NCBI GenBank assembly: GCA_038148895.1
Contig: JBBVGQ010000004.1
Source: Tamlana sp038148895
GTDB taxonomy: Bacteria > Bacteroidota > Bacteroidia > Flavobacteriales > Flavobacteriaceae
Strand: one strand, 5' to 3'
Length of the DNA: 64,000 bases
Position 1 is the stretch's first letter; the number at the start of each line of letters is the position of its first letter. The notes under the pieces are model-generated. The model made no database searches and was not told the DNA's origin. It worked only from the letters and a program-made list of their open reading frames with translations. Below are positions 17,010 to 24,222 of the stretch, piece after piece. A program made the translations under genes and the position numbers.

Positions 17010-17351
17010 TTATAGGTTAAAATCTGATTTTATTTCAGCAACAGCCTTTTCTACCGCAGAAACAACAATATCCAATTCAGCAGAAACATCCAAATCGCGT
17101 TTTTCAAACTTACCCCAGTCCTGAACCTCGATTAAAGTATCCAAAACCCCCAATTCAAACAAATCGACGGTTGGTTTCATTTTATGGGCGGCTTGGTAAG
17201 CATTAAAATAATCCTTTTCTGCAACTGCTTTTTTTAATCGTTCGGCATCAACGGGAACCTCTTCCAAAAAAGCTTCGGCCAAGGATTTAACAAAATCCTC
17301 GTCGTTGTCTGCCAGTTCTCTTACCCTATGAAGTTTGTAGTTTAATTCCAT
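17010..17351 (-). CDS. stand-alone Hpt phosphotransfer protein
   Basis: 113 residues, all helical, with the Hpt motif AAHKMKPTVDLFEL in which His56 is the phospho-accepting residue; the preceding ELADNDEDFVKSLAEAFLEEVP is the typical first helix. Hpt proteins relay phosphate between response-regulator receivers and histidine kinases. There is no kinase or receiver gene nearby: it sits between an FAH-family hydrolase (0 nt gap) and cinA (4 nt gap), so its partners are encoded elsewhere. Confidence 0.8.
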   Translation of the reverse strand: MELNYKLHRVRELADNDEDFVKSLAEAFLEEVPVDAERLKKAVAEKDYFNAYQAAHKMKPTVDLFELGVLDTLIEVQDWGKFEKRDLDVSAELDIVVSAVEKAVAEIKSDFNL

Positions 17352-17963
17352 TTATTTAACTGTTATCGAAAACATTTCAATGTCTTCCAAATATCCTTTT
17401 AGTTTATCGTTAGCAATAACTCTGCCTACTCCTGCTGGTGTTCCTGTAAATATAATATCTCCTATCTTTAAAGTGAAATATTTTGAAACATATTCTATTA
17501 ATTCATCAATTTTCCAAAGCATGTGGCTTGTATTTCCATTTTGAACAATTTTATCGTTCTTTTTTAACGAAAATTCAATACTATTTATGTCACTAATGCT
17601 TTTTTTATCAATCCATTTACCAATTACGGCCGCACCGTCAAAAGATTTTGCTTTTTCCCAAGGAAGCCCTTTTGACTTTAATTGAGCTTGTAAATCGCGG
17701 GCTGTAAAATCTATGCCCAAACCAATTTCATCATAATATTTGTGGGCAAATTTTCTATCGATGTGTTTTCCAACCCTATTAATTTTCACCAAAACCTCGA
17801 CCTCGTGGTGTACATCTTCAGAAAAATCTGGAATAAAAAAAGGCTGCTTTTTTAGCAAAATTGACGTATCCGGTTTTAAAAAGACCACTGTGTCCGTTGG
17901 CTTTTCGTTTTCCAACTCTTTAATATGTTCGGTGTAGTTTCTACCTATGCAAATAAGTTTCAT
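17352..17963 (-). CDS. fumarylacetoacetate hydrolase (FAH) family protein
   Basis: 203 residues, the short single-domain FAH form similar to FAHD1/YcgM (acylpyruvase or oxaloacetate decarboxylase). Visible are the N-terminal ICIGRNYTEHIKEL, the metal site VHHEVEVLVKI (ExE), the downstream Asp in GLGIDFTARDLQ, the Lys of KAKSFDGAAVIG, and the C-terminal GDIIFTGTPAGVGRV. Hydrolysis of a C-C bond in a beta-diketone-like acid is expected; the true substrate is not evident. It leads directly into the Hpt gene. Confidence 0.88.
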   Translation of the reverse strand: MKLICIGRNYTEHIKELENEKPTDTVVFLKPDTSILLKKQPFFIPDFSEDVHHEVEVLVKINRVGKHIDRKFAHKYYDEIGLGIDFTARDLQAQLKSKGLPWEKAKSFDGAAVIGKWIDKKSISDINSIEFSLKKNDKIVQNGNTSHMLWKIDELIEYVSKYFTLKIGDIIFTGTPAGVGRVIANDKLKGYLEDIEMFSITVK

Positions 17964-18005
17964 TTCTAGACTTCTTAGATTTTTAAATAATTAGATTCTT
18001 AGAAA

Positions 18006-18782
18006 CTAACCTAGCTTATTATTAAAATTTCTAAGTTTAATAGCTGTTAAAACCTTTTTCGTGTAAAGTGGAAAATCGGCATTAAGCAACCAACCAAAAT
18101 AGCCAGGTTCATTTTCCAACACTTCTGTAACCAACCTACCTTTGTGTTTTCCAAAAGAAAAACATTCTTCTCCTTTTTTATTATAAGCAATAAAGCCAGC
18201 AAAGTCGGCAAACTTTTTTCGTGCGCTAAACTCGGCCAAAAATTTGGCATTGTTTTCAAGTTCGTCGTACATGGCAACTTGGGCCTTCAGAACTTCGTAA
18301 GTTGCTTTGGTATCAGCTTCGGCAGTGTGGGCATCATTCAAGTTTTCATTGCAATAAAATTTATATGCAGCACTTAAAGTACGCTGTTCCATTTTATGGA
18401 AAATAGTCTGTACATCAATAGCCAATCTGTTTTTCATATCAAAATCGACCTCTGCCCGCAACATTTCTTCAGCCAACAAAGGAATATCGAATCGGTTGGA
18501 ATTAAACCCTCCCAAATCAGAATCCTTAATCATATTATAAATATCCTTGGCCAGTTCCTTAAACGTAGGCTCATTGGCTACTTTTTCATCGGTTATACCA
18601 TGAATGGCCGTAACTTCTTTGGGAATTGGCATTTCAGGATTTACCAACCATGTTTTGCTTTCTTCCGTTCCGTTTGGATAGATTTTTAAGATTGAAATTT
18701 CAACGATCCTATCTGTTGTTATGTTAACCCCAGTAGTTTCTAAATCGAAAAAACATATGGGTTTTGTTAGGTTTAATTGCAT
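18006..18782 (-). CDS. 3'-5' exonuclease, DnaQ-like with ExoX-type C-terminal domain
   Basis: 258 residues with a complete DEDDh site: FFDLETTG (Exo I), LGGFNSNRFDIPLLAEEM (Exo II), and NDAHTAEADTKATYEVL (Exo III with HxxxxD). The ~190-250 segment (FGKHKGRLVTEVL...YFGWLLNADFPLYTKKVL) resembles the C-terminal domain of ExoX-like nucleases. It probably trims DNA 3' ends in repair or proofreading; it carries no polymerase or tau-binding region. A small membrane ORF lies just upstream on the same strand. Confidence 0.88.
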   Translation of the reverse strand: MQLNLTKPICFFDLETTGVNITTDRIVEISILKIYPNGTEESKTWLVNPEMPIPKEVTAIHGITDEKVANEPTFKELAKDIYNMIKDSDLGGFNSNRFDIPLLAEEMLRAEVDFDMKNRLAIDVQTIFHKMEQRTLSAAYKFYCNENLNDAHTAEADTKATYEVLKAQVAMYDELENNAKFLAEFSARKKFADFAGFIAYNKKGEECFSFGKHKGRLVTEVLENEPGYFGWLLNADFPLYTKKVLTAIKLRNFNNKLG

Positions 18783-18832
18783 TTTAAGGTTTTATGATTT
18801 GAAAAAACAATTGGTGGTTAATAAGTTTGACG

Positions 18833-18955
18833 TTAAACAAGCAATGTTATTATAAGGTAGAAGACATACAAGAAAAAAGAAATAAATGCAAGCCCAACTA
18901 GGTAATAAAATATTATCATCCCAGATTCTTTAAAAAAAGAGAATAATTTATTCAA
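18833..18955 (-). CDS. candidate small membrane protein (40 codons)
   Basis: Open frame on the minus strand starting at TTG 18955 (reading NKLFSFFKESG after the start) or at an internal ATG 18919 whose product begins MIIFYYLVGLAFISFF and runs to LIITLLV before TAA. It starts 8 nt after the E2 stop codon on the same strand. The layout, a short basic/aromatic arm, a Gly turn and one TM helix of about 25 residues, is that of a real small membrane protein, and the segment is unlikely to be hydrophobic over its whole length by chance. No homologue is recognised from memory. Confidence 0.4.
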   Translation of the reverse strand: MNKLFSFFKESGMIIFYYLVGLAFISFFLYVFYLIITLLV

Positions 18956-18962
18956 AATATAT

Positions 18963-20303
18963 TTAAATTTCCCTATTGCTATCCCAAGCCTCTAAATAGT
19001 CTTTTACAGCTTTTACAAACATGCCTCCAAGTGCTCCGTTTACAACACGGTGGTCATATGAGTGCGACAAAAACATTTTATAGCGTATACCAATAAAATC
19101 TCCTTCTGAGGTTTCTATTACTGCTGGCACTTTTCTTATTGCTCCCAATGCCAAAATGCCTACTTGAGGCTGATTGATAATAGGTGTTCCCATAATGCTT
19201 CCAAAAGACCCAACATTGGTTACCGTATAGGTTCCTCCTTGTACTTCATCAGGTTTTAACTGATTCAAACGTGCACGATTTGCCAAATCGTTAACCTTTT
19301 TGGTCATGCCCACTAAATTTAACTGGTCCGCATTTTTTATGACAGGCACAATAAGGTTTCCATCGGGTAATGCTGCAGCCATCCCCAAATTGATATTTTT
19401 CTTTTTAATGACGGAAGTTCCCTGAACTGAAATGTTCATCATAGGATAATCGCGAAGTGTTTTGGCAACAACTTCCATAAAAACAGGTGTGAACGTTAAG
19501 TTTTCACCTTCGCGTTTCAAAAAACCGTCTTTAACTTTATTTCTCCAGTTCCAAATTTTAGTGACATCGGCCTCAATAAAGCTTTGCACATGGGCCGATG
19601 TTTGCAAAGAATTGACCATATGTTCTGCAACAAGTTTGCCCATTCTGGTCATTTCTATAATTTCATCTTCACCGCTTGATAAAATAGGCTGTGCAGTTTC
19701 CTTTACATTTTCAGACTGTGGCTGTTTTGCCATGGGAGTTTCAACCTGTTTGGGCATTGAAACATTAGATGTTTCAACCTGCGTTCCACCACCATTTTCA
19801 ATGTAATTTAAAATATCATTCTTGGTTACACGTCCATCTTTTCCGGTTCCTTTTATGGTATCCAACTCATACTGTGAAACACCTTCTTGTTTGGCTATAT
19901 TTTTAACCAAAGGGGAATAAAACCTATCGCTACTTGAGATTACCGGAGCAATAGTTTCTTTGGCTTTTGTTATGGATTGGGTCAATTGTTCAACGGCCTT
20001 TTCTTCTTCTTTCGAAACCACTGGAACACTTTCCTGATCTAAATCACTAGTTTCGTCATCACCCTCGGTTTCTATTAAGGCCAAAACCTGTCCAACCTGT
20101 ACCACATCGTCAACATTAAAAAACTTTTCAACCAAAACACCGTCAACTTCACTGGGTACTTCACTATCAACTTTATCGGTAGCAATTTCCAGAATGGGGT
20201 CGTCCATTTCAATAGTGTCTCCAACTTCTTTTAACCAAGATGTTATGGTTGCCTCAGCAACACTCTCTCCCATTTTTGGTAACTTCAGTTCAAATTTTGC
20301 CAT
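18963..20303 (-). CDS. 2-oxo acid dehydrogenase E2 (dihydrolipoamide acyltransferase)
   Basis: 446 residues with the full E2 plan: lipoyl domain (1-80; lipoyl Lys in EIATDKVDSEVP), linker, peripheral-subunit-binding domain (~127-167, YSPLVKNIAKQEGVSQYELDTIKGTG...), and the catalytic acyltransferase domain (~215-440). Catalytic His418 lies in SYDHRVVNGALGG; Asn422 replaces the usual Asp of HxxxDG. The E1 partner is not in the window, so pyruvate, branched-chain or other substrate cannot be chosen; similarity suggests the branched-chain type. A -7 box lies at 20342-20349. Confidence 0.9.
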   Translation of the reverse strand: MAKFELKLPKMGESVAEATITSWLKEVGDTIEMDDPILEIATDKVDSEVPSEVDGVLVEKFFNVDDVVQVGQVLALIETEGDDETSDLDQESVPVVSKEEEKAVEQLTQSITKAKETIAPVISSSDRFYSPLVKNIAKQEGVSQYELDTIKGTGKDGRVTKNDILNYIENGGGTQVETSNVSMPKQVETPMAKQPQSENVKETAQPILSSGEDEIIEMTRMGKLVAEHMVNSLQTSAHVQSFIEADVTKIWNWRNKVKDGFLKREGENLTFTPVFMEVVAKTLRDYPMMNISVQGTSVIKKKNINLGMAAALPDGNLIVPVIKNADQLNLVGMTKKVNDLANRARLNQLKPDEVQGGTYTVTNVGSFGSIMGTPIINQPQVGILALGAIRKVPAVIETSEGDFIGIRYKMFLSHSYDHRVVNGALGGMFVKAVKDYLEAWDSNREI

Positions 20304-20341
20304 ATCTACAACGTAACGCCTTTTTTATTTAATTTCTTTTG

Positions 20342-20349
20342 CAAAATTA
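20342..20349 (-). promoter_or_regulatory. -7 element upstream of E2 gene
   Basis: Minus-strand TAATTTTG matches TAnnTTTG, about 38 nt before the ATG. No TTG at the standard -33 spacing. Confidence 0.35.
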
Positions 20350-20389
20350 CTAAAAAACAATATTTATTTTAAAATGTTATCAATAAAAA

Positions 20390-21496
20390 CTACTCCAACA
20401 TTATAACTTCACCCCTACTAAAACCATCATCGCTGCCGACAAGAAAACTTGAGCCATTTGGTAGAATTTTATAGGTTAGCTGTTTATTTTTTTTAAAATT
20501 CCGTTCCATAGTTTCAATAATAATCTTGTAAGAGAATTTGTTTCCGTTAAAAATGACCTCCACTTCACTTTCAAAATTACTTTCCAATTGGTTTTGCAAA
20601 TGGATTGGACCAGATAAAACATCGGTTATTCGCTGGTCCATCTTATCTGATACAAAAACATAAGCGCTGACATTCTTAATTTTTTCTGGCTTTATTTTCC
20701 TAAAAACATAGGCCATTTTTATACCCAACCACACGAACAAATCGAATAAAACATTGGTTTTGAAGTGTTTCGTGTAAAATATTTGCATTGCTCCAAAAAA
20801 CCGCTTAGCATACGATTTGTCTTTTAAAGTACTTTCTCCTTTAAAATGAATAGCTGTTATGGCTCCGTAATAGTAATTAGCATAACCTGCTCTTAAAATT
20901 CTATATGATAAATCGATGTCCTCACCATACATAAAATAATCTTCATCAAAACCTCGTACTTCATTGTAAACTTGTCGTTTTAAAAACATAAACGCCCCAA
21001 CCAATATATCTATTTTGCCAATTTCATCTTGCCCGATATGATTGGCGTAATATTCTGAAGGATTGCCGAATATTTTTTTTACTGCTGCCCTTAGGTATGG
21101 TATATTGCGCTTACTTTCGGGCAGAAACAATCCCCCACCATTGATTAATTTACAGCCTATCGCCCCTAGTATTGTTTTTGATTCTGCAAACTCTAGCAAT
21201 TTTTCAAAAGTATCTTCGGCAACAACGGTGTCTGGGTTCAAAATACATAAATACTCACCTTTTGCTTTTGAAACCCCAACATTATTCCCTTTTGAAAACC
21301 CTAAATTCTTCTTATTTTCAATAAGCGTAACTTGTGGAAACAAATCCTTAACCATTTGGCAACTATCATCCTCAGAATCATTATCAACCACAATGATTTC
21401 AGCATCCAGATTTTTTATGGCCGACTCGACACTTTTCAAACAAAGTTCTAAAAAATGGCGTACGTTATAATTTAATATGATTATGGAAAGTTTCAC
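20390..21496 (-). CDS. family 2 glycosyltransferase
   Basis: 368 residues. A GT-A fold domain covers about 1-240: LSIIILNYNVRHFLELCLKSV, IIVVDNDSEDDS, NLGFSKGNNVGVSKAKGEYLCILNPDTVV (the DxD equivalent is NPD), and DEDYFMYGEDIDLSYRILRAG with the catalytic-base region ED. This pattern fits the rhamnosyltransferase-like branch that builds cell-surface polysaccharide. A hydrophobic stretch near 250-265 (FDLFVWLGIKMAYVF) may contact the membrane. The C-terminal ~80 residues are not recognised. It follows recR on the same strand with 73 nt between. Confidence 0.88.
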   Translation of the reverse strand: MKLSIIILNYNVRHFLELCLKSVESAIKNLDAEIIVVDNDSEDDSCQMVKDLFPQVTLIENKKNLGFSKGNNVGVSKAKGEYLCILNPDTVVAEDTFEKLLEFAESKTILGAIGCKLINGGGLFLPESKRNIPYLRAAVKKIFGNPSEYYANHIGQDEIGKIDILVGAFMFLKRQVYNEVRGFDEDYFMYGEDIDLSYRILRAGYANYYYGAITAIHFKGESTLKDKSYAKRFFGAMQIFYTKHFKTNVLFDLFVWLGIKMAYVFRKIKPEKIKNVSAYVFVSDKMDQRITDVLSGPIHLQNQLESNFESEVEVIFNGNKFSYKIIIETMERNFKKNKQLTYKILPNGSSFLVGSDDGFSRGEVIMLE

Positions 21497-21569
21497 GAAA
21501 GCAGTTTAGTGTAATCGATTAATCTAAATTAAGATAATTAATGAAGTTGCTCTGTTTTTTCATAATCGA

Positions 21570-22187
21570 TTAAGATTTCAACGAAGTTTCGAAAGGCACT
21601 CTATTAATAATGCTTCGACCTAACGTTATTTCATCGGCATATTCTAATTCATCACCAACAGAAATACCTCTTGCAATTGTGGACGTTATAATGTTGAAAT
21701 CTTGAATTTGTTTGAAAATATAAAAATTGGTGGTATCTCCTTCCATGGTAGAGCTCAAAGCAAAGATAAGTTCTTTAACACTACCCAATTTCACCTTTTT
21801 AACCAAGGTCCCTATGTTTAAATCGTGGGGGCCAATACCATCCATTGGTGAAATTTTTCCTCCTAAAACATGATACAAGCCTTTAAAGGAACTTGTATTT
21901 TCTATCGCCATAACATCCCTAATATCTTCAACAACACATATAATATCTTTGTTTCTGCTAGAGCTTGAACATATTTCACAAAGTTCAATATCACTAATAT
22001 TATGACATGATTTACAGAACTTTACTTCGTTGCGCATGGTTTGCAATGCTTGGACAAGTGCATTGGTTTGCTCTTTGGGCTGTCTTAACATATGCAAAAC
22101 CAAACGTAAGGCTGTACGTTTACCAATGCCTGGCAATTGCGACATTTCGTTAACCGCGCGTTCCAATAGTTTAGAAGAAAATTCCAT
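21570..22187 (-). CDS. recR: recombination mediator protein RecR
   Basis: 205 residues, standard size. It has the HhH region (MSQLPGIGKRTALRLVLHML), the Cys4 zinc finger (FCKSCHNISDIELCEIC), and the Toprim domain (ICVVEDIRDVMAIENTSSFKGLYHVLGGKISPMDGIGPHDL). RecR works with RecO (and RecF) to load RecA on SSB-coated gaps. A promoter with TTG-N19-TAATTTCG ends 5 nt before the ATG, overlapping the divergent promoter of the sodium symporter gene. Confidence 0.96.
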   Translation of the reverse strand: MEFSSKLLERAVNEMSQLPGIGKRTALRLVLHMLRQPKEQTNALVQALQTMRNEVKFCKSCHNISDIELCEICSSSSRNKDIICVVEDIRDVMAIENTSSFKGLYHVLGGKISPMDGIGPHDLNIGTLVKKVKLGSVKELIFALSSTMEGDTTNFYIFKQIQDFNIITSTIARGISVGDELEYADEITLGRSIINRVPFETSLKS

Positions 22188-22192
22188 AGGCG

Positions 22193-22222
22193 CGAAATTA
22201 ACACTTTTTGGCTCAAATTCAA
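22193..22222 (-). promoter_or_regulatory. recR promoter (-33/-7)
   Basis: Minus strand: TTG at 22220-22222, exactly 19 nt, then TAATTTCG at 22193-22200 (7 of 8 to TAnnTTTG). The box ends 5 nt before the ATG, predicting a nearly leaderless mRNA. Confidence 0.5.
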
Positions 22223-22238
22223 CAACAAATTAGCTTTG
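22207..22238 (+). promoter_or_regulatory. sodium symporter gene promoter (-33/-7)
   Basis: TTTG at 22207-22210, 20-nt spacer, TAGCTTTG at 22231-22238; predicted leader about 41 nt. It overlaps the recR promoter on the other strand. Confidence 0.5.
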
Positions 22239-22284
22239 CTCCCTTAACTTATTTTGTATTTTGGCGAAATAAACATAAGGTTTT

Positions 22285-23745
22285 ATGACTGCAACTCAAA
22301 TACTATTATTAATCGCCGCCTACTTTACAGTTTTAATTTTAATATCCTATTTTACCGGAAAAGAAGACTCTAACGATGCCTTTTTTAAAGCGAACAAATC
22401 GGCACCTTGGTATTTGGTTGCTTTTGGAATGATTGGGGCATCGCTCTCAGGGGTAACTTTTATTTCGGTTCCTGGAATGATCGGCGGTCAGCAGTTTGCT
22501 TATATGCAGGGGGTATTCGGGTTTTTTGTCGGGTATTTGTTCATCCTACTTATTCTTTTACCAATATATTATAAACTCAATGTAACATCAATTTATCAAT
22601 ACCTCGAACAGCGTTTTGGAACAGTTAGTTACAAAACCGGTGCATTTTTCTTTTTGCTTTCGCGGGTTACTGGTGCATCATTTAGGTTATTTCTAGTGGC
22701 ATTAGCGATGCAATACATTGTTTTTGAAAGTATTGGCATCCCTTTTTGGGCTACTGTTGTTATTTCCATTTTATTGATTTGGATTTATACAAATAGAGGT
22801 GGAATTAAAACTATCATTTGGACCGATACATTACAAACACTAGCAATGTTGACCTCAGTTGGTGTCGCCATTTATTTGATAAATGAAAAATTGGATTGGA
22901 ATTTTGTTGGGTTTTTAAATTCCTATGAGTTTTCTGAAAGAGGAAAAATATTCTTTTTTGACAATCCCAACTCTACAACCTATTTCTGGAAATACTTTAT
23001 TGGTGGTATTTTTATTGCTATCGCCATGACAGGATTAGACCAAGATATGATGCAAAAAAACCTAACCTGCAAAACCCCTTATGAATCCAAAAAAAATATG
23101 TTCACTATGGCTACATTACTCATTTTTGTGAACTTTTTCTTTTTATCACTTGGAGCTTTATTATTTATTTATGCCGATAAATTTGGATTACATATACCTA
23201 TTGTTGATGGTAAAACCAGAACCGATTTACTATTCCCAGAAATAGCAATGAACCAAGGTTTGGGCACAGGACTGGCTATAACGTTCATTATCGGTTTAAT
23301 CGCGGCGGCATACTCTAGCGCTGATAGCGCATTAACCTCCCTAACCACCTCATTCTCTGTTGATTTTTTAAACATTGAAAAACTCCCTAAAGAACAACAA
23401 AAACCCCTGCGCAAAAAAGTGCATGTTGGCGTTTCTATACTATTAATCCTTGTCGTAATTTTCTTTAATACTTTAGAGGGCAACGTAGTAAGCAACCTTT
23501 TCAAATTCGCCACGTTTACTTATGGTCCACTTTTAGGGTTATTCGCTTTTGGTATTTTAACAAAATACCAAATCAAGGACAACTACTCATGGATTATTGG
23601 TTTAGTTTCCATAATTATAAGTTATTTAATAACCCTTCTGCCTGAAAGTGTTATTGGCACCTATAAATTTCACTGGGAAATTTTACCGCTAAATGGACTT
23701 ATTACATTTATCGGTTTAATATTGATTCGTAGCAAGCAACACTAG
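22285..23745 (+). CDS. sodium:solute symporter (SSS family)
   Basis: 486 residues with about 13 TM helices. Typical SSS segments are present: an unwound first core helix around SAPWYLVAFGMIGASLSGVTFISVPG, GVFGFFVGYLFILLILLPIYY, MTGLDQDMMQKNLTCKTPYESKKN, and IIGLIAAAYSSADSALTSLTTSFSVDFL, where the Ser residues of the TM8-equivalent bind Na+. These transporters couple uptake of sugars, amino acids, vitamins or anions to sodium entry; the solute cannot be inferred. Its 3' end overlaps the convergent CoA-binding gene by 30 bp. Confidence 0.92.
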   Translation: MTATQILLLIAAYFTVLILISYFTGKEDSNDAFFKANKSAPWYLVAFGMIGASLSGVTFISVPGMIGGQQFAYMQGVFGFFVGYLFILLILLPIYYKLNVTSIYQYLEQRFGTVSYKTGAFFFLLSRVTGASFRLFLVALAMQYIVFESIGIPFWATVVISILLIWIYTNRGGIKTIIWTDTLQTLAMLTSVGVAIYLINEKLDWNFVGFLNSYEFSERGKIFFFDNPNSTTYFWKYFIGGIFIAIAMTGLDQDMMQKNLTCKTPYESKKNMFTMATLLIFVNFFFLSLGALLFIYADKFGLHIPIVDGKTRTDLLFPEIAMNQGLGTGLAITFIIGLIAAAYSSADSALTSLTTSFSVDFLNIEKLPKEQQKPLRKKVHVGVSILLILVVIFFNTLEGNVVSNLFKFATFTYGPLLGLFAFGILTKYQIKDNYSWIIGLVSIIISYLITLLPESVIGTYKFHWEILPLNGLITFIGLILIRSKQH

Positions 23746-24075
23746 TGTACAAGCTTCTTCAAATGGAATATTTTTATCTTTTAAAATTCTGTAAAACTTG
23801 GGGTTTTCTGTTCCGGGATTAAAAATTACTCGCTGCGGATTTAACGAAATAATATAGTTGTAATACTCTTGCTGACTTTTTGATTTCAGATATAACGTTA
23901 CCGTATGTATGCCTTTATACGGCATGAGTTCTGTATCAATTGAAATTCCCGCAACCTCACCTTTCTTTAAACCAAACGCAACAACTTCAATGTGGTTTGC
24001 CACCAACCGTTGTATGGCGTAGTTGGAATATCGATTGGGTTTTAGCGAAGCACCCAGCACCAAAGTTTTTTTCAT
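23716..24075 (-). CDS. CoA-binding protein (YccU-like Rossmann domain)
   Basis: 119 residues forming one CoA-binding domain: TLVLGASLKPNRYSNYAIQRLVANHIEVVAFG is the Rossmann glycine loop and first helix; VTLYLKSKSQQEYYNYIISLNPQRVIFNPGTEN is the central strand region; EACTLVLLATNQY ends it. Related proteins bind CoA or act as succinyl-CoA-synthetase-like domains; no enzymatic role is established. The last 10 codons are read on the opposite strand from the end of the symporter gene. Confidence 0.85.
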   Translation of the reverse strand: MKKTLVLGASLKPNRYSNYAIQRLVANHIEVVAFGLKKGEVAGISIDTELMPYKGIHTVTLYLKSKSQQEYYNYIISLNPQRVIFNPGTENPKFYRILKDKNIPFEEACTLVLLATNQY

Positions 24076-24222
24076 CTTTTTAAATTAAAATAAGTATTGA
24101 AAGCCAAATTCCCATTAGGGGCTTTTTATGTTAAAATGCTGTTAATTGTCCTAAATATAGTAACAAGATTTAAAATTCCTCGTCTTGTAAATAATCATCA
24201 ATCAAAAAATCAATCAAACCAA

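Noticed and set aside
21512..21573. Repeated TAATCGATTAA at 21512-21522 and 21563-21573
   Set aside because: Short AT-rich palindromes; the second covers the recR stop codon; two copies are not enough to call a site.
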